The notes: generated from the sequence alone by a model not told the origin. A stretch of DNA of 8,465 nucleotides from Candidatus Zhuqueibacterota bacterium (GCA_014729735.1 WJJN01000376.1:1-8465), one strand, 5' to 3'. Numbered from the stretch's first letter, positions 1 through 6,972 are shown. Translations and numbers: made by a program.

Positions 1-697
1 ACGCGGCAACCACAAATGTGAGAGTCGTTGGTATTTGAAGATGATCCGGCAGCCAGAACCTGCGAAGTAAAAATAATGAAAATCCGGCGAATGCCAGCCC
101 GATAAGTCCGCCGAAAAAAATCGTTTTGAAAATGCTCAACAATACGACGGTAACAGCCTGGTATGCTTCTCCTGCAATAATGGCTTCGAAAACAAGTACA
201 GCCAATATCGCGCCGATAGGATCAATGATGATTCCTTCCCATTTTAGAATATCAGCAACCTTTTCCTTGGGTCTGATATGCCTGAGTAAAGGTCCGATAA
301 CCGTTGGACCGGTAACAACGAGGATTGCTCCAAGCAAAAGGGATACCTCCCAGTGCAAATCAAGGATGTAAATCGCAGCAAGGGTTGTAATTGCCCACGT
401 TATCAGCACTCCGACAGAGATGAGCAACAAAACGACTTTTCCGATGCTCCGCAGTTCGTCCAGGCGTAAGGTCATTCCGCCCTCGAATAATATAATGGCG
501 ACAGAAATAGAAACGAGCGGAAATAGCAGATCGCCCATCAATTCATCCGGACGCATAAATCCGGTCACAGGACCGGCGATGAATCCGAATAGTATTAAGA
601 ATACGATGGATGGAAATCGCAGCCGCCATGCTAGCCACTGTGCTCCGATCCCCATTAACAAAATGCTGCCAAGACTAATAATTATATGTTCAGACAT
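1..697 (-). CDS. Cation:proton antiporter (CPA family, NhaP/KefB-like), N-terminal 232 residues; C-terminus outside window
   Basis: An inner-membrane antiporter exchanging Na+ or K+ for protons. The reading frame is open from the ATG at 697 to the window edge. I chose this start because GGAG (minus strand, 710-707) lies 9 nt upstream and the protein begins directly with a hydrophobic helix. About six to seven hydrophobic segments are visible. Family landmarks are FEGG (residues 71-74), TGPTVIGPLLR (129-139) and EGIIIDPIGA (154-163), the two unwound-helix/ion-site regions of this fold. The usual TDP and ND pairs of classical CPA1 proteins read TGP and I-D here, with Asp159 retained, so ion selectivity should not be assumed. 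Relatives are often longer and carry a cytoplasmic TrkA/RCK domain, which would lie outside the window. It follows the RCK_C protein at 743-1528 by 45 bp and is probably co-transcribed with it. The family call is confident; the transported ion is not known. Confidence 0.88.
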   Translation of the reverse strand, partial: MSEHIIISLGSILLMGIGAQWLAWRLRFPSIVFLILFGFIAGPVTGFMRPDELMGDLLFPLVSISVAIILFEGGMTLRLDELRSIGKVVLLLISVGVLITWAITTLAAIYILDLHWEVSLLLGAILVVTGPTVIGPLLRHIRPKEKVADILKWEGIIIDPIGAILAVLVFEAIIAGEAYQAVTVVLLSIFKTIFFGGLIGLAFAGFSLFLLRRFWLPDHLQIPTTLTFVVAA

Positions 698-742
698 TTA
701 TTTTTACTCCATAACGAGTATAGTCACACCATTAGTGCCGTT

Positions 743-1528
743 CTAATCCTTCGATTTATGCTGTTCCTGATAATCTTGCTTTTTCTCCTGCAATTCGATA
801 TTCTGCTGTTCTCCAACTGCTTTCTCGTGTTGGAGGTCACCGGAATACCCTTTTTCCCGGGAATCCAATTCACGCAGCGCTGCTACTCTGCCATACAAGA
901 TCATAGAATCACCAGGGCAAACTTCTGTATCACCACCGGGTGAGCCAAGATATGTTCCGTCCTTTCTTTGAATCCCCAGGACATTCACTCCCTCGTCCCT
1001 GAGCCTGAGTTGCTGCAAGGTTTTTCCGGAAATCCAGTCTTCTTCCTTTACTTGCATTTCAGCTAATCGATAATCTCCAATCAAATGCAATAAACTGGCA
1101 TAATCTGTGACATCCAGACTTGTAAATCTATTTAATGCTTTATCAATAAGTGTCGATAACCATTTATCGACCCATTTGCTCGATGCAAAGCTCCATAACA
1201 GTACGAGACCGGCAACAAGAAAAACGATTCGAATTGCTAATGCGGCATCATCACTACTGCTGACAAAAGAGAGAATAAGGGAAGATACGGCGGTGACCAC
1301 ACCTGCGTTTCCCAAAAGCATAAGTAAAAGGACGATGCGTCTACGTATTGGATGATTTACGACTTTTTCAGATTCAGAGGTTGTAAAGCCGGAGCCGGTA
1401 AACGCGGAACGCGCCTGAAAGCGGGCTGCTTCCCGTGATAATCCGGTGTGTGTTAGCGCTAGTGTCGCGATTCGAGTAATCAATATCGAAAACAATACGA
1501 CGAGTAGTAGTGATATAATGGCAATCAT
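743..1528 (-). CDS. Membrane protein with C-terminal TrkA-C (RCK_C) regulatory domain
   Basis: A 261-residue inner-membrane protein. Hydrophobic helices lie at about residues 2-25, 64-88 and 95-116, followed by a cytoplasmic RCK_C domain at about 150-223. That domain shows the usual pattern: an acidic/hydrophobic strand, SGKTLQQLRLRDEGVNVLGI (167-186), a Gly-rich turn, then PGDSMILYGR (205-214). RCK_C domains bind small ligands such as nucleotides or ions and gate K+ channels and antiporters. Between helices 1 and 2 the motif SAFTGSGFTTSESE (41-54) with NHPIRRR (58-64) resembles pore-loop regions of Trk/Ktr K+ transporters, but only a fragment of such a fold is present. The last 35 residues are charged and Gln-rich, possibly coiled coil. 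An in-frame TGA three codons before the ATG rules out a longer N-terminus, although no clear ribosome site is visible. It probably senses a ligand for, or works with, the antiporter encoded just downstream; this is inferred from context. Confidence 0.85.
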   Translation of the reverse strand: MIAIISLLLVVLFSILITRIATLALTHTGLSREAARFQARSAFTGSGFTTSESEKVVNHPIRRRIVLLLMLLGNAGVVTAVSSLILSFVSSSDDAALAIRIVFLVAGLVLLWSFASSKWVDKWLSTLIDKALNRFTSLDVTDYASLLHLIGDYRLAEMQVKEEDWISGKTLQQLRLRDEGVNVLGIQRKDGTYLGSPGGDTEVCPGDSMILYGRVAALRELDSREKGYSGDLQHEKAVGEQQNIELQEKKQDYQEQHKSKD

Positions 1529-1572
1529 TTGAAGTCACAATCTTTAAATAAGCGATTCTAATTATAAGTAGT

Positions 1573-1601
1573 AATATATGAAATGATTCTTAAAGATTCA
1601 A
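1573..1601 (-). promoter_or_regulatory. Sigma-70-type promoter for the RCK_C/antiporter pair
   Basis: Reading on the minus strand, TTGAAT (1601-1596) and TATATT (1578-1573) are separated by exactly 17 bp. The predicted transcript start near 1566 leaves a leader of about 37 nt before the ATG at 1528. Position and spacing fit well, but the region is very AT-rich, so chance matches are possible. Confidence 0.5.
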
Positions 1602-1615
1602 CTATTAATAGTATA

Positions 1616-1645
1616 TTGAGATAAACAATTATATTCTCATTATAT
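1616..1645 (+). promoter_or_regulatory. Candidate promoter for the large vWA protein
   Basis: TTGAGA (1616-1621) and TTATAT (1640-1645) lie 18 bp apart, giving a predicted start near 1652 and a leader of about 75 nt. The -10 match is weak. It is simply the best pair I can find in the 197-bp divergent gap (1529-1725), which otherwise holds only AT-rich sequence and the opposing promoter. Confidence 0.25.
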
Positions 1646-1725
1646 TTTTACGCAATATTAATTGCATTTAGGTATAGATAAAATGAAAAGTTACAACATG
1701 GATTAAATAAAGAAAGGGTGGTTCA

Positions 1726-4700
1726 ATGAGCATCGCCCTCCTAAACAAAATTCATAAACCGTTAATCGTTTTCATTTTTTTGATTGTTTTTATTCCGCTG
1801 AGTATACAGGCGCAATTTTCTTATTCTCAGAAAGCGATGGCAGATAATGTGAATATTTGCATCAATAATATTTCGATCAATAATGAAATCGAGTTATACG
1901 GACTCTCAGGACATTTTCCTTATCCTGTAATTTCGACAATTTCTGTATTGGATAGCTTTCACAAAAAGATTGTCATCGGTCTTGCAGATACATCACGTTG
2001 GCTTGGACCGGATGATGTCGCAGAAAACGGAGAGCTCATAAAACAGATATGGCAATCTGTGTTGGAATACCACGAGCAGGATCCAATGGTTCCCGAAGAT
2101 CCGGACACTTATCAACAGATTCCACAACCTTTATTTACGGAAATCCGGGAATCGATGAATTATCCGACAAGCACGATGCTGGTAATGGATGCCAGCTACA
2201 GCATGGCAAATGAAATTTCAGATGCCCGCGAAGCGGTCCTCAGCTTTGTCGAGGGCATGCGTCCCGTGGATAGCGCAGGTGTTATTGTTTTTGATCATGA
2301 AATAAAAGCCTACCAGCCGATGACAGACGATATGGATGCTATTCGGCAAATAGTTGAAAATGCTGAATCAAAGGGGAAAACTGCTCTTTATGACGCATTG
2401 ATGCTTGCTATTGAGGGAACGAAATTCGCGAATGGCAGAAGGGCTATTGTCGTTTATGCGGACGGAGAGGATAACAGCTCGAGCCCGGAGAATACCGAAG
2501 AAAGTGTTATCGACAGTGCCAGAGCGTATAACCTTCCGGTTTATACAATCGCTTTAAGCGATTCTGCAAATACGGAAACATTGAAATACATTGCACAGAT
2601 GACTGGTGGACTTTTTTTAAAAAAGACCAATCATGTGTCGATCAAAGACATCTACGATCAGCTTTACAAGGTTATTCAAAATTTCTATGTAATGGCACAT
2701 GCAACTCCGGACCCGGAATACAACCGCACCTGGCGGGCTGTTGATTTAAAAGCATATTTTGGGAATCAATATTCCGGCGGAAGAGGATTTTATTTCGTTG
2801 GTGGTCCGCCGGACGATCTTTCAACTGATCTGACACTTAATTTGGCTTCCAGGACAGATACAACGGTCATTATTGATGCGGATACTTTGAATGCTATTTA
2901 CCCCGGGGATAATTATGAGTATCAATTAAAAATTCGGAATATTGGCAAGTATTATGCGAAAGACGTGACATTAGTTTTACATCTGCCTGATTCTGTGAGC
3001 TTTCGGGATGCTTCCATCCAACCGACAGAGAGCGCCGGTGATTCAATTGTATGGGAGTTTCCGATATTTCAGGTCGGCAGAAATGAAGAAATAGTCGTCT
3101 CGGTTCAACTCGCATCGGAAGTTCCGAAGGAGCTGGTGACACTGCCCAGTGAAGCTATTCTACATACTATTGATAATGCGCTTTACGAACGCGATGTCGC
3201 TACAGACACCGTGAGAATCATTCGTCGTTCTGTGCCGGAACTGCCGAAAAATTATGATCTTTCCCTGAGTCAATCAGCTCAAACCGATACAGCATTGGAC
3301 ATTGATGGACAGGCAATACCGGCAGTTTTACTGGGAGACAGCCTGCAATACAGATTGAATATTAAAAACAACGGACCTGTAACGGCGCACGATTTTGAGG
3401 TGCAAAATCAGATGCCGGATTCTGTATCAACTTTCAATATCAATCTTCCTGTTTCAAAGCAAATGGGAGACACTCTTTTTTGGCAGTTTGATTCTCTCGC
3501 AGCCGGTGATTCGATACTAATTACTTTTCAGGCTCGTGTGTCTGATTCATTACAGTTGACTCCTTTCCCGCTTGTGAACACGTGCCGGATAATTGCTCCG
3601 AATGACACACTTTTGGAAAATAATCTCTCCTGGCTTACAGTATATGCGATTGAACGGGTAATCGAAGAACCGAAATTTACAGATGTTGAACTGAGCCTCA
3701 TCTCTGAAACAGATACATTTCGTGTGATTGATGAAGATACAGTGGCTGCGGTGGAGCCAGGCGATCAGTTCAACTATGAATTGTCGATTCGCAATTTGGG
3801 ATCGGTTCGCTCGGATTCATTAAGCATACTTTTCAAACTACCTGATTCAGTCAGCTTTTTGAACGCATCACTGCTGCCACCTTCGACAATCGATACACTT
3901 GAATGGGAGCTCGCCGGGCTGGATCCGCAAAATAATCAGAATATTATAGTGACAGTACGACTCGATAAGGATATTCCAGGAGACTTGAATGAATTAATCG
4001 GGAACGCCCGAATTAATCTCGAAAATGATTCGTTATTAACCAATAATATCGCAGCCGATACGATCCGGATACTTCATTTTACACCAAAGCCTGTTGGGCA
4101 ATACGATCTCGCTATATCACAATTTGCCGAGACCGATACAGTGATTCAGGTAATGGGGAGTGATGTTCAGGCTGTACTACAGGGAAATCGTTTTCTTTGG
4201 CATTTGAATATTAAAAACTTCGGACCGGATATCGCCCGCAATTTTGCGGTAGTTGATTATCTTCCGGATTCGGTGACATTCTTCGCCGCTTCGATCACGC
4301 CAGAGGTTCAGAATGAAGATTCCCTGTTCTGGAAATTCGATTCGCTGGCAGCCGGAGATTCTGTGAGGATTTCGTTTGAACTAACGGCTGCTGACACTTT
4401 CCCGAGTTCACCATTCATTTTAATTAATGCTTGTCGGCTAATCGCTGAGAGTGACACTGTGACTGGAAACAATCGGTCAGAAAACGCTGTATTCGGGATC
4501 AATAGAACGACGTCGCCTGAAGTCTTTACTGATATTAGTATCAGACAGAGCGTATCCACGAATATGATGATTGAATTGGCAGGGGAAACAGTGCCTGCTG
4601 TATTCATGGGTAACAGTTTCTTTTATAAAATAATAGTAGAAAACGAAGGAGATGAAACTGCTCGCAATCTTGAGCTTCTGGATTACATCCCGGATTCCGT

Positions 4701-6414
4701 GAATGTTTCAAATTTCAGTCGATCTCCTTTATTGGAAAACGCGGATTCTCTTTTTTGGCGATTCGATTCGTTAACGAGTGGTGATTCCATTGTAATTGCG
4801 TTCGAAACTCAGGTATTCGGCGATCTTCCATTCGCTCCGTTCCCACTGCTAAATATTTGCGAAGTATTTGTTGATAATGATTCTTCTTCAGCAAACAATC
4901 GCTATATTACTACGGTTTACGCAATTGAATATAGCAATAACGAGAAGGGATTGACTGATCTCGATTTGGCAGCTAAAGTGAGGGCAGATAGTTTTATCGT
5001 GATAAATGCTGATACGATTTTTGTCCTAAAACCCGGAGACAGCTATAATTACGATCTATCAATAAGGAATGTTGGTCAGTACGCTGCGGATTCCATCCAA
5101 CTGTCCTTCATATTGCCGGATTCGGTGAAGTTAATCGACGTGTTACCAGAAGCGCAAATAATGACCACCGATTCCCTGAGATGGAATATTGATGCAATAG
5201 TGCCACAGCAGGTCATGAATTTTGCGATGAGATTGCAACTCAGTTCAAAATCACCCCTTTCTCTCGCGAAATTGATCAACTCGGCATCGCTATTTTCAAC
5301 CGACGATTCTTCGGATGGAAACAACATTGTATTGGATACCATGCTGGTTTCTCACCGGATCCTGCCGGAACCGCATGAAAGCTACGATCTTGTTGTAACG
5401 CAAAACGTGATTACTGATACTATCATCGAAATAAACGGTGAAATGGTCTCTGCAGTGTTAGAAAATGATAACTATCGTTATGATCTGAAAATTGCAAATA
5501 ATGGTCCGGCGACGGCTTATGATATCTCGTTGCGGAATCTGATACCGGATTTTGTTTCGATTTCGGAGATAAATCCTACAGTTGTTGAGCAAAATGGAGA
5601 TACACTTTTTTGGCAGATCGATTCATTGAATTTTGGCGATTCAACACAGTTTTCATTTCAGTCGCAGGTCATTGATTCATTACCATCGACTCCGTTTCCA
5701 CTAATAAACAGATGCGAAATATTCTCGGAAAACGATACGACAGCGGGAAATAATATCTCAGAGAGCACGGTCTATGCAATTGCCCGACCGGTCCCGCCAC
5801 CGCCTGTTGTGTGGGAACCGTATATTGAAGCACATCCGGCGACAGCTAACATTGGAGACGAAATTCGTGTTTATGCCCGGACTTCGATTAGCATTGACAG
5901 ATGGGATATTCGGATTTATTTTGCGGATGGTAGCGTCGACTCCACATTCGCTGACGGATTTATTCGATCTACAATTCTGGAAGCCGGCATCCTGACGGAA
6001 GTCGATCCAGTATTTACCATTGACCGGATGAGAACGGAAGAAGTGAAAGAGCAAATAACATTTGAGCTGCAGGCAACGGATTCCACTGGTATTACGAAAA
6101 CGGTAAGTACTGTTGTTAATGTTCTTGATGACGGAACCCTGAACTTTGATAAAAATGTATTCAGACCGGATCAGGATAATAATCTGGAAATCAATTTTAA
6201 GCTTATTACAGATTCGAAAGTACGGTTGGAGATTTACGATGTTGCCGGAACGAGGATTTCGACTCTTGCAGAAGCGCAATTTTCATCAGGCTGGAATACA
6301 TATAACTGGTATGGTCATTTAGAGAATGGCAAAAAAATCGGTAGCGGCGTTTATATAATCACAATGCGGTCTAAACTCCAGAATGCATGGAAAAAATTAC
6401 TAATTGTGCGTTAG
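1726..6414 (+). CDS. Giant secreted vWA protein with seven DUF11/CARDB-like repeats and a C-terminal sorting-type domain
   Basis: A 1562-residue exported protein, probably displayed on the cell surface. The ATG at 1726 follows AAAGGGTGG by 4 nt and opens a signal peptide: basic start, hydrophobic core 12-27, likely cleavage after Ala29. Residues 30-147 form an N-terminal domain I cannot assign. A von Willebrand A domain spans about 148-322 with a complete metal-ion-dependent adhesion site: DASYS (Asp155, Ser157, Ser159), Thr219 and Asp246. After a short segment with GGRGFYFVGG come seven repeats, at residues 367-509, 510-651, 652-792, 793-934, 935-1076, 1077-1219 and 1220-1356, each resembling DUF11/CARDB beta-sandwich modules (GD-x-x-x-Y-x-L-x-I-x-N-x-G, then PDSV). 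A Pro-rich hinge (PVPPPP) leads to an Ig-like domain (about 1365-1470). The C-terminal domain (1474-1562) has the FlgD-like pattern VRLEIYDVAGTRI ... GSGVYIITMRS and ends in KKLLIVR, as in FCB-group type-A sorting domains. An adhesive, ligand-binding role is inferred from this architecture; no partner is encoded nearby. Confidence 0.93.
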   Translation: MSIALLNKIHKPLIVFIFLIVFIPLSIQAQFSYSQKAMADNVNICINNISINNEIELYGLSGHFPYPVISTISVLDSFHKKIVIGLADTSRWLGPDDVAENGELIKQIWQSVLEYHEQDPMVPEDPDTYQQIPQPLFTEIRESMNYPTSTMLVMDASYSMANEISDAREAVLSFVEGMRPVDSAGVIVFDHEIKAYQPMTDDMDAIRQIVENAESKGKTALYDALMLAIEGTKFANGRRAIVVYADGEDNSSSPENTEESVIDSARAYNLPVYTIALSDSANTETLKYIAQMTGGLFLKKTNHVSIKDIYDQLYKVIQNFYVMAHATPDPEYNRTWRAVDLKAYFGNQYSGGRGFYFVGGPPDDLSTDLTLNLASRTDTTVIIDADTLNAIYPGDNYEYQLKIRNIGKYYAKDVTLVLHLPDSVSFRDASIQPTESAGDSIVWEFPIFQVGRNEEIVVSVQLASEVPKELVTLPSEAILHTIDNALYERDVATDTVRIIRRSVPELPKNYDLSLSQSAQTDTALDIDGQAIPAVLLGDSLQYRLNIKNNGPVTAHDFEVQNQMPDSVSTFNINLPVSKQMGDTLFWQFDSLAAGDSILITFQARVSDSLQLTPFPLVNTCRIIAPNDTLLENNLSWLTVYAIERVIEEPKFTDVELSLISETDTFRVIDEDTVAAVEPGDQFNYELSIRNLGSVRSDSLSILFKLPDSVSFLNASLLPPSTIDTLEWELAGLDPQNNQNIIVTVRLDKDIPGDLNELIGNARINLENDSLLTNNIAADTIRILHFTPKPVGQYDLAISQFAETDTVIQVMGSDVQAVLQGNRFLWHLNIKNFGPDIARNFAVVDYLPDSVTFFAASITPEVQNEDSLFWKFDSLAAGDSVRISFELTAADTFPSSPFILINACRLIAESDTVTGNNRSENAVFGINRTTSPEVFTDISIRQSVSTNMMIELAGETVPAVFMGNSFFYKIIVENEGDETARNLELLDYIPDSVNVSNFSRSPLLENADSLFWRFDSLTSGDSIVIAFETQVFGDLPFAPFPLLNICEVFVDNDSSSANNRYITTVYAIEYSNNEKGLTDLDLAAKVRADSFIVINADTIFVLKPGDSYNYDLSIRNVGQYAADSIQLSFILPDSVKLIDVLPEAQIMTTDSLRWNIDAIVPQQVMNFAMRLQLSSKSPLSLAKLINSASLFSTDDSSDGNNIVLDTMLVSHRILPEPHESYDLVVTQNVITDTIIEINGEMVSAVLENDNYRYDLKIANNGPATAYDISLRNLIPDFVSISEINPTVVEQNGDTLFWQIDSLNFGDSTQFSFQSQVIDSLPSTPFPLINRCEIFSENDTTAGNNISESTVYAIARPVPPPPVVWEPYIEAHPATANIGDEIRVYARTSISIDRWDIRIYFADGSVDSTFADGFIRSTILEAGILTEVDPVFTIDRMRTEEVKEQITFELQATDSTGITKTVSTVVNVLDDGTLNFDKNVFRPDQDNNLEINFKLITDSKVRLEIYDVAGTRISTLAEAQFSSGWNTYNWYGHLENGKKIGSGVYIITMRSKLQNAWKKLLIVR
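2824..5793 (+). repeat. Seven tandem domain repeats of about 426 bp inside the vWA protein gene
   Basis: The repeats are conserved mainly at protein level. A fixed Trp marks each one, at residues 443, 586, 727, 869, 1011, 1153 and 1296, giving spacings of 143, 141, 142, 142, 142 and 143. Class B units (repeats 2, 4, 5, 7) share a DSLFW/DTLFW motif followed by DSL-x-x-GDS, a PFPLIN-type stretch and a single Cys. Class A units (1, 3, 6) have PGD near the start, an E/R-W-E/N core and no Cys. The order is A-B-A-B-B-A-B. Linkers leading out of A units begin YDL; those leading out of B units towards another repeat begin TD. Nucleotide identity between copies has drifted, so the array is old or under diversifying pressure, not freshly amplified. 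Confidence 0.9.
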
Positions 6415-6419
6415 ATATT

Positions 6420-6449
6420 TTGAATTATTGCTGTGTGTTAACATATAAT
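6420..6449 (+). promoter_or_regulatory. Candidate upstream promoter in the csp leader region
   Basis: TTGAAT (6420-6425) and a perfect TATAAT (6444-6449) are separated by 18 bp, starting just after the stop codon of the large gene. The predicted start is near 6457, about 264 nt before the csp ATG. The region is AT-rich, so a chance match is possible. Confidence 0.35.
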
Positions 6450-6494
6450 AAATTTTACATCAATCAAATAGTATAGAAAAAGTTAAAAAAATAT

Positions 6495-6523
6495 TTGCTT
6501 TTTTGTTTTATATTTCATATATT
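6495..6523 (+). promoter_or_regulatory. Candidate proximal promoter for csp or a small RNA
   Basis: TTGCTT (6495-6500) and TATATT (6518-6523) are separated by 17 bp, the same spacing and -10 sequence as the minus-strand promoter at 1573-1601. The predicted start near 6530 gives csp a leader of about 190 nt, similar in scale to the long 5' leaders known for enterobacterial cspA. Confidence 0.4.
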
Positions 6524-6613
6524 GGGAAGTCAATTAAATGTACACTGTTTTCTTTTTTCTGTTTTTGGTAATGAAAGTTTTTAAAAGCAATGCAATAGCA
6601 ACAAACTTTAAAT

Positions 6614-6657
6614 CGCGGGGAATAGTGTAGTATAGCTATTCCAAGCGGTTTTTTTTT
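6614..6657 (+). terminator. Hairpin plus nine-T tract before csp: attenuator or terminator
   Basis: GGAATAG (6619-6625) pairs perfectly with CTATTCC (6636-6642) around a 10-nt loop. CGC (6614-6616) with GCG (6645-6647) can extend the stem past a 2x2 mismatch. Nine T residues follow at 6649-6657. The form is that of an intrinsic terminator. It is about 200 nt after the large gene's stop and 63 nt before the csp ATG. It could end the large gene's transcript, end a small RNA, or act as an attenuator in the csp leader. The rest of the 306-bp gap (6415-6720) holds the two promoter candidates, T-rich sequence and an 8-bp direct repeat, CGGAACAG (6661-6668 and 6687-6694). Confidence 0.5.
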
Positions 6658-6720
6658 GCCCGGAACAGTTCGAAAGCACAGTTGTACGGAACAGATATAT
6701 TTTTTATGAGGTATTTTTCC

Positions 6721-6921
6721 ATGGAAAAAGGAACAGTCAAGTGGTTCAACGGTTCTAAAGGTTACGGATTCATCACGCGCGAAGCTGGCGATGATGTGTT
6801 TGTTCATTACAAAGCTATCAACGGCGACGGCTACAAAACCCTTGAAGAAGGTCAGCAGGTTCAGTTCGAAGTAGAACAAAGCCCTAAAGGCTTACAAGCA
6901 ACCAACGTTTCCGTAATATAG
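6721..6921 (+). CDS. Cold-shock protein, CspA family (66 aa)
   Basis: A small cytoplasmic OB-fold protein that binds single-stranded RNA and DNA and acts as an RNA chaperone, often during cold adaptation or growth transitions. It opens MEKGTVKWFNGSKGYGFI, and both nucleic-acid-binding motifs are present: RNP1 KGYGFI (13-18) and RNP2 VFVHY (26-30, Tyr in place of the more common Phe at the end). It also has the usual GYKTLEEGQQVQFEVEQSPKG C-terminal half. At 66 residues it is family-standard. I chose the ATG at 6721 because GAGG (6708-6711) lies 9 nt upstream and it matches the canonical N-terminus. The in-frame ATG at 6706 would add five residues that the family lacks and would overlap that ribosome site. 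It has its own terminator and a long upstream leader. Which paralogue it is, and whether it is cold-induced, cannot be told. Confidence 0.96.
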   Translation: MEKGTVKWFNGSKGYGFITREAGDDVFVHYKAINGDGYKTLEEGQQVQFEVEQSPKGLQATNVSVI

Positions 6922-6937
6922 GAAGAACTGCTTAACA

Positions 6938-6970
6938 AAAACCCTGGTCTCTCGTGCCAGGGTTTTCTCT
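6938..6970 (+). terminator. Intrinsic terminator of csp
   Basis: AAAACCCTGG (6938-6947) pairs perfectly with CCAGGGTTTT (6957-6966), giving a 10-bp stem and a 9-nt loop. A T-rich run (TTTTCTCTTTTT, to 6974) follows. It begins 17 bp after the csp stop codon, so csp is probably monocistronic. Confidence 0.85.
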
Positions 6971-6972
6971 TT

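Noticed and set aside
126..746. Plus-strand frames of 81 and 108 codons
   Set aside because: They are antisense to the antiporter, whose motifs are clear on the minus strand.
1679..1684. TAAAAT/TATAGAT as a -10 box for the large gene with TTGCAT (1662-1667)
   Set aside because: The spacing is far too short (5-11 bp) and no proper -35 lies 16-18 bp upstream.
2824..5793. Recent DNA-level tandem duplication or assembly artefact
   Set aside because: The copies share protein motifs but differ throughout in codons and many residues, so this is an old array rather than a collapsed or duplicated assembly segment.
5758..6279. 173-codon open frame on the minus strand
   Set aside because: It lies wholly inside the large vWA protein gene, has no ribosome site or recognisable domain, and its composition is that of an antisense shadow.
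6508..6879. 123-codon minus-strand frame spanning the csp leader and most of csp
   Set aside because: Antisense to a well-conserved csp gene, and its product matches nothing I recognise. The T/A-rich leader explains the openness.
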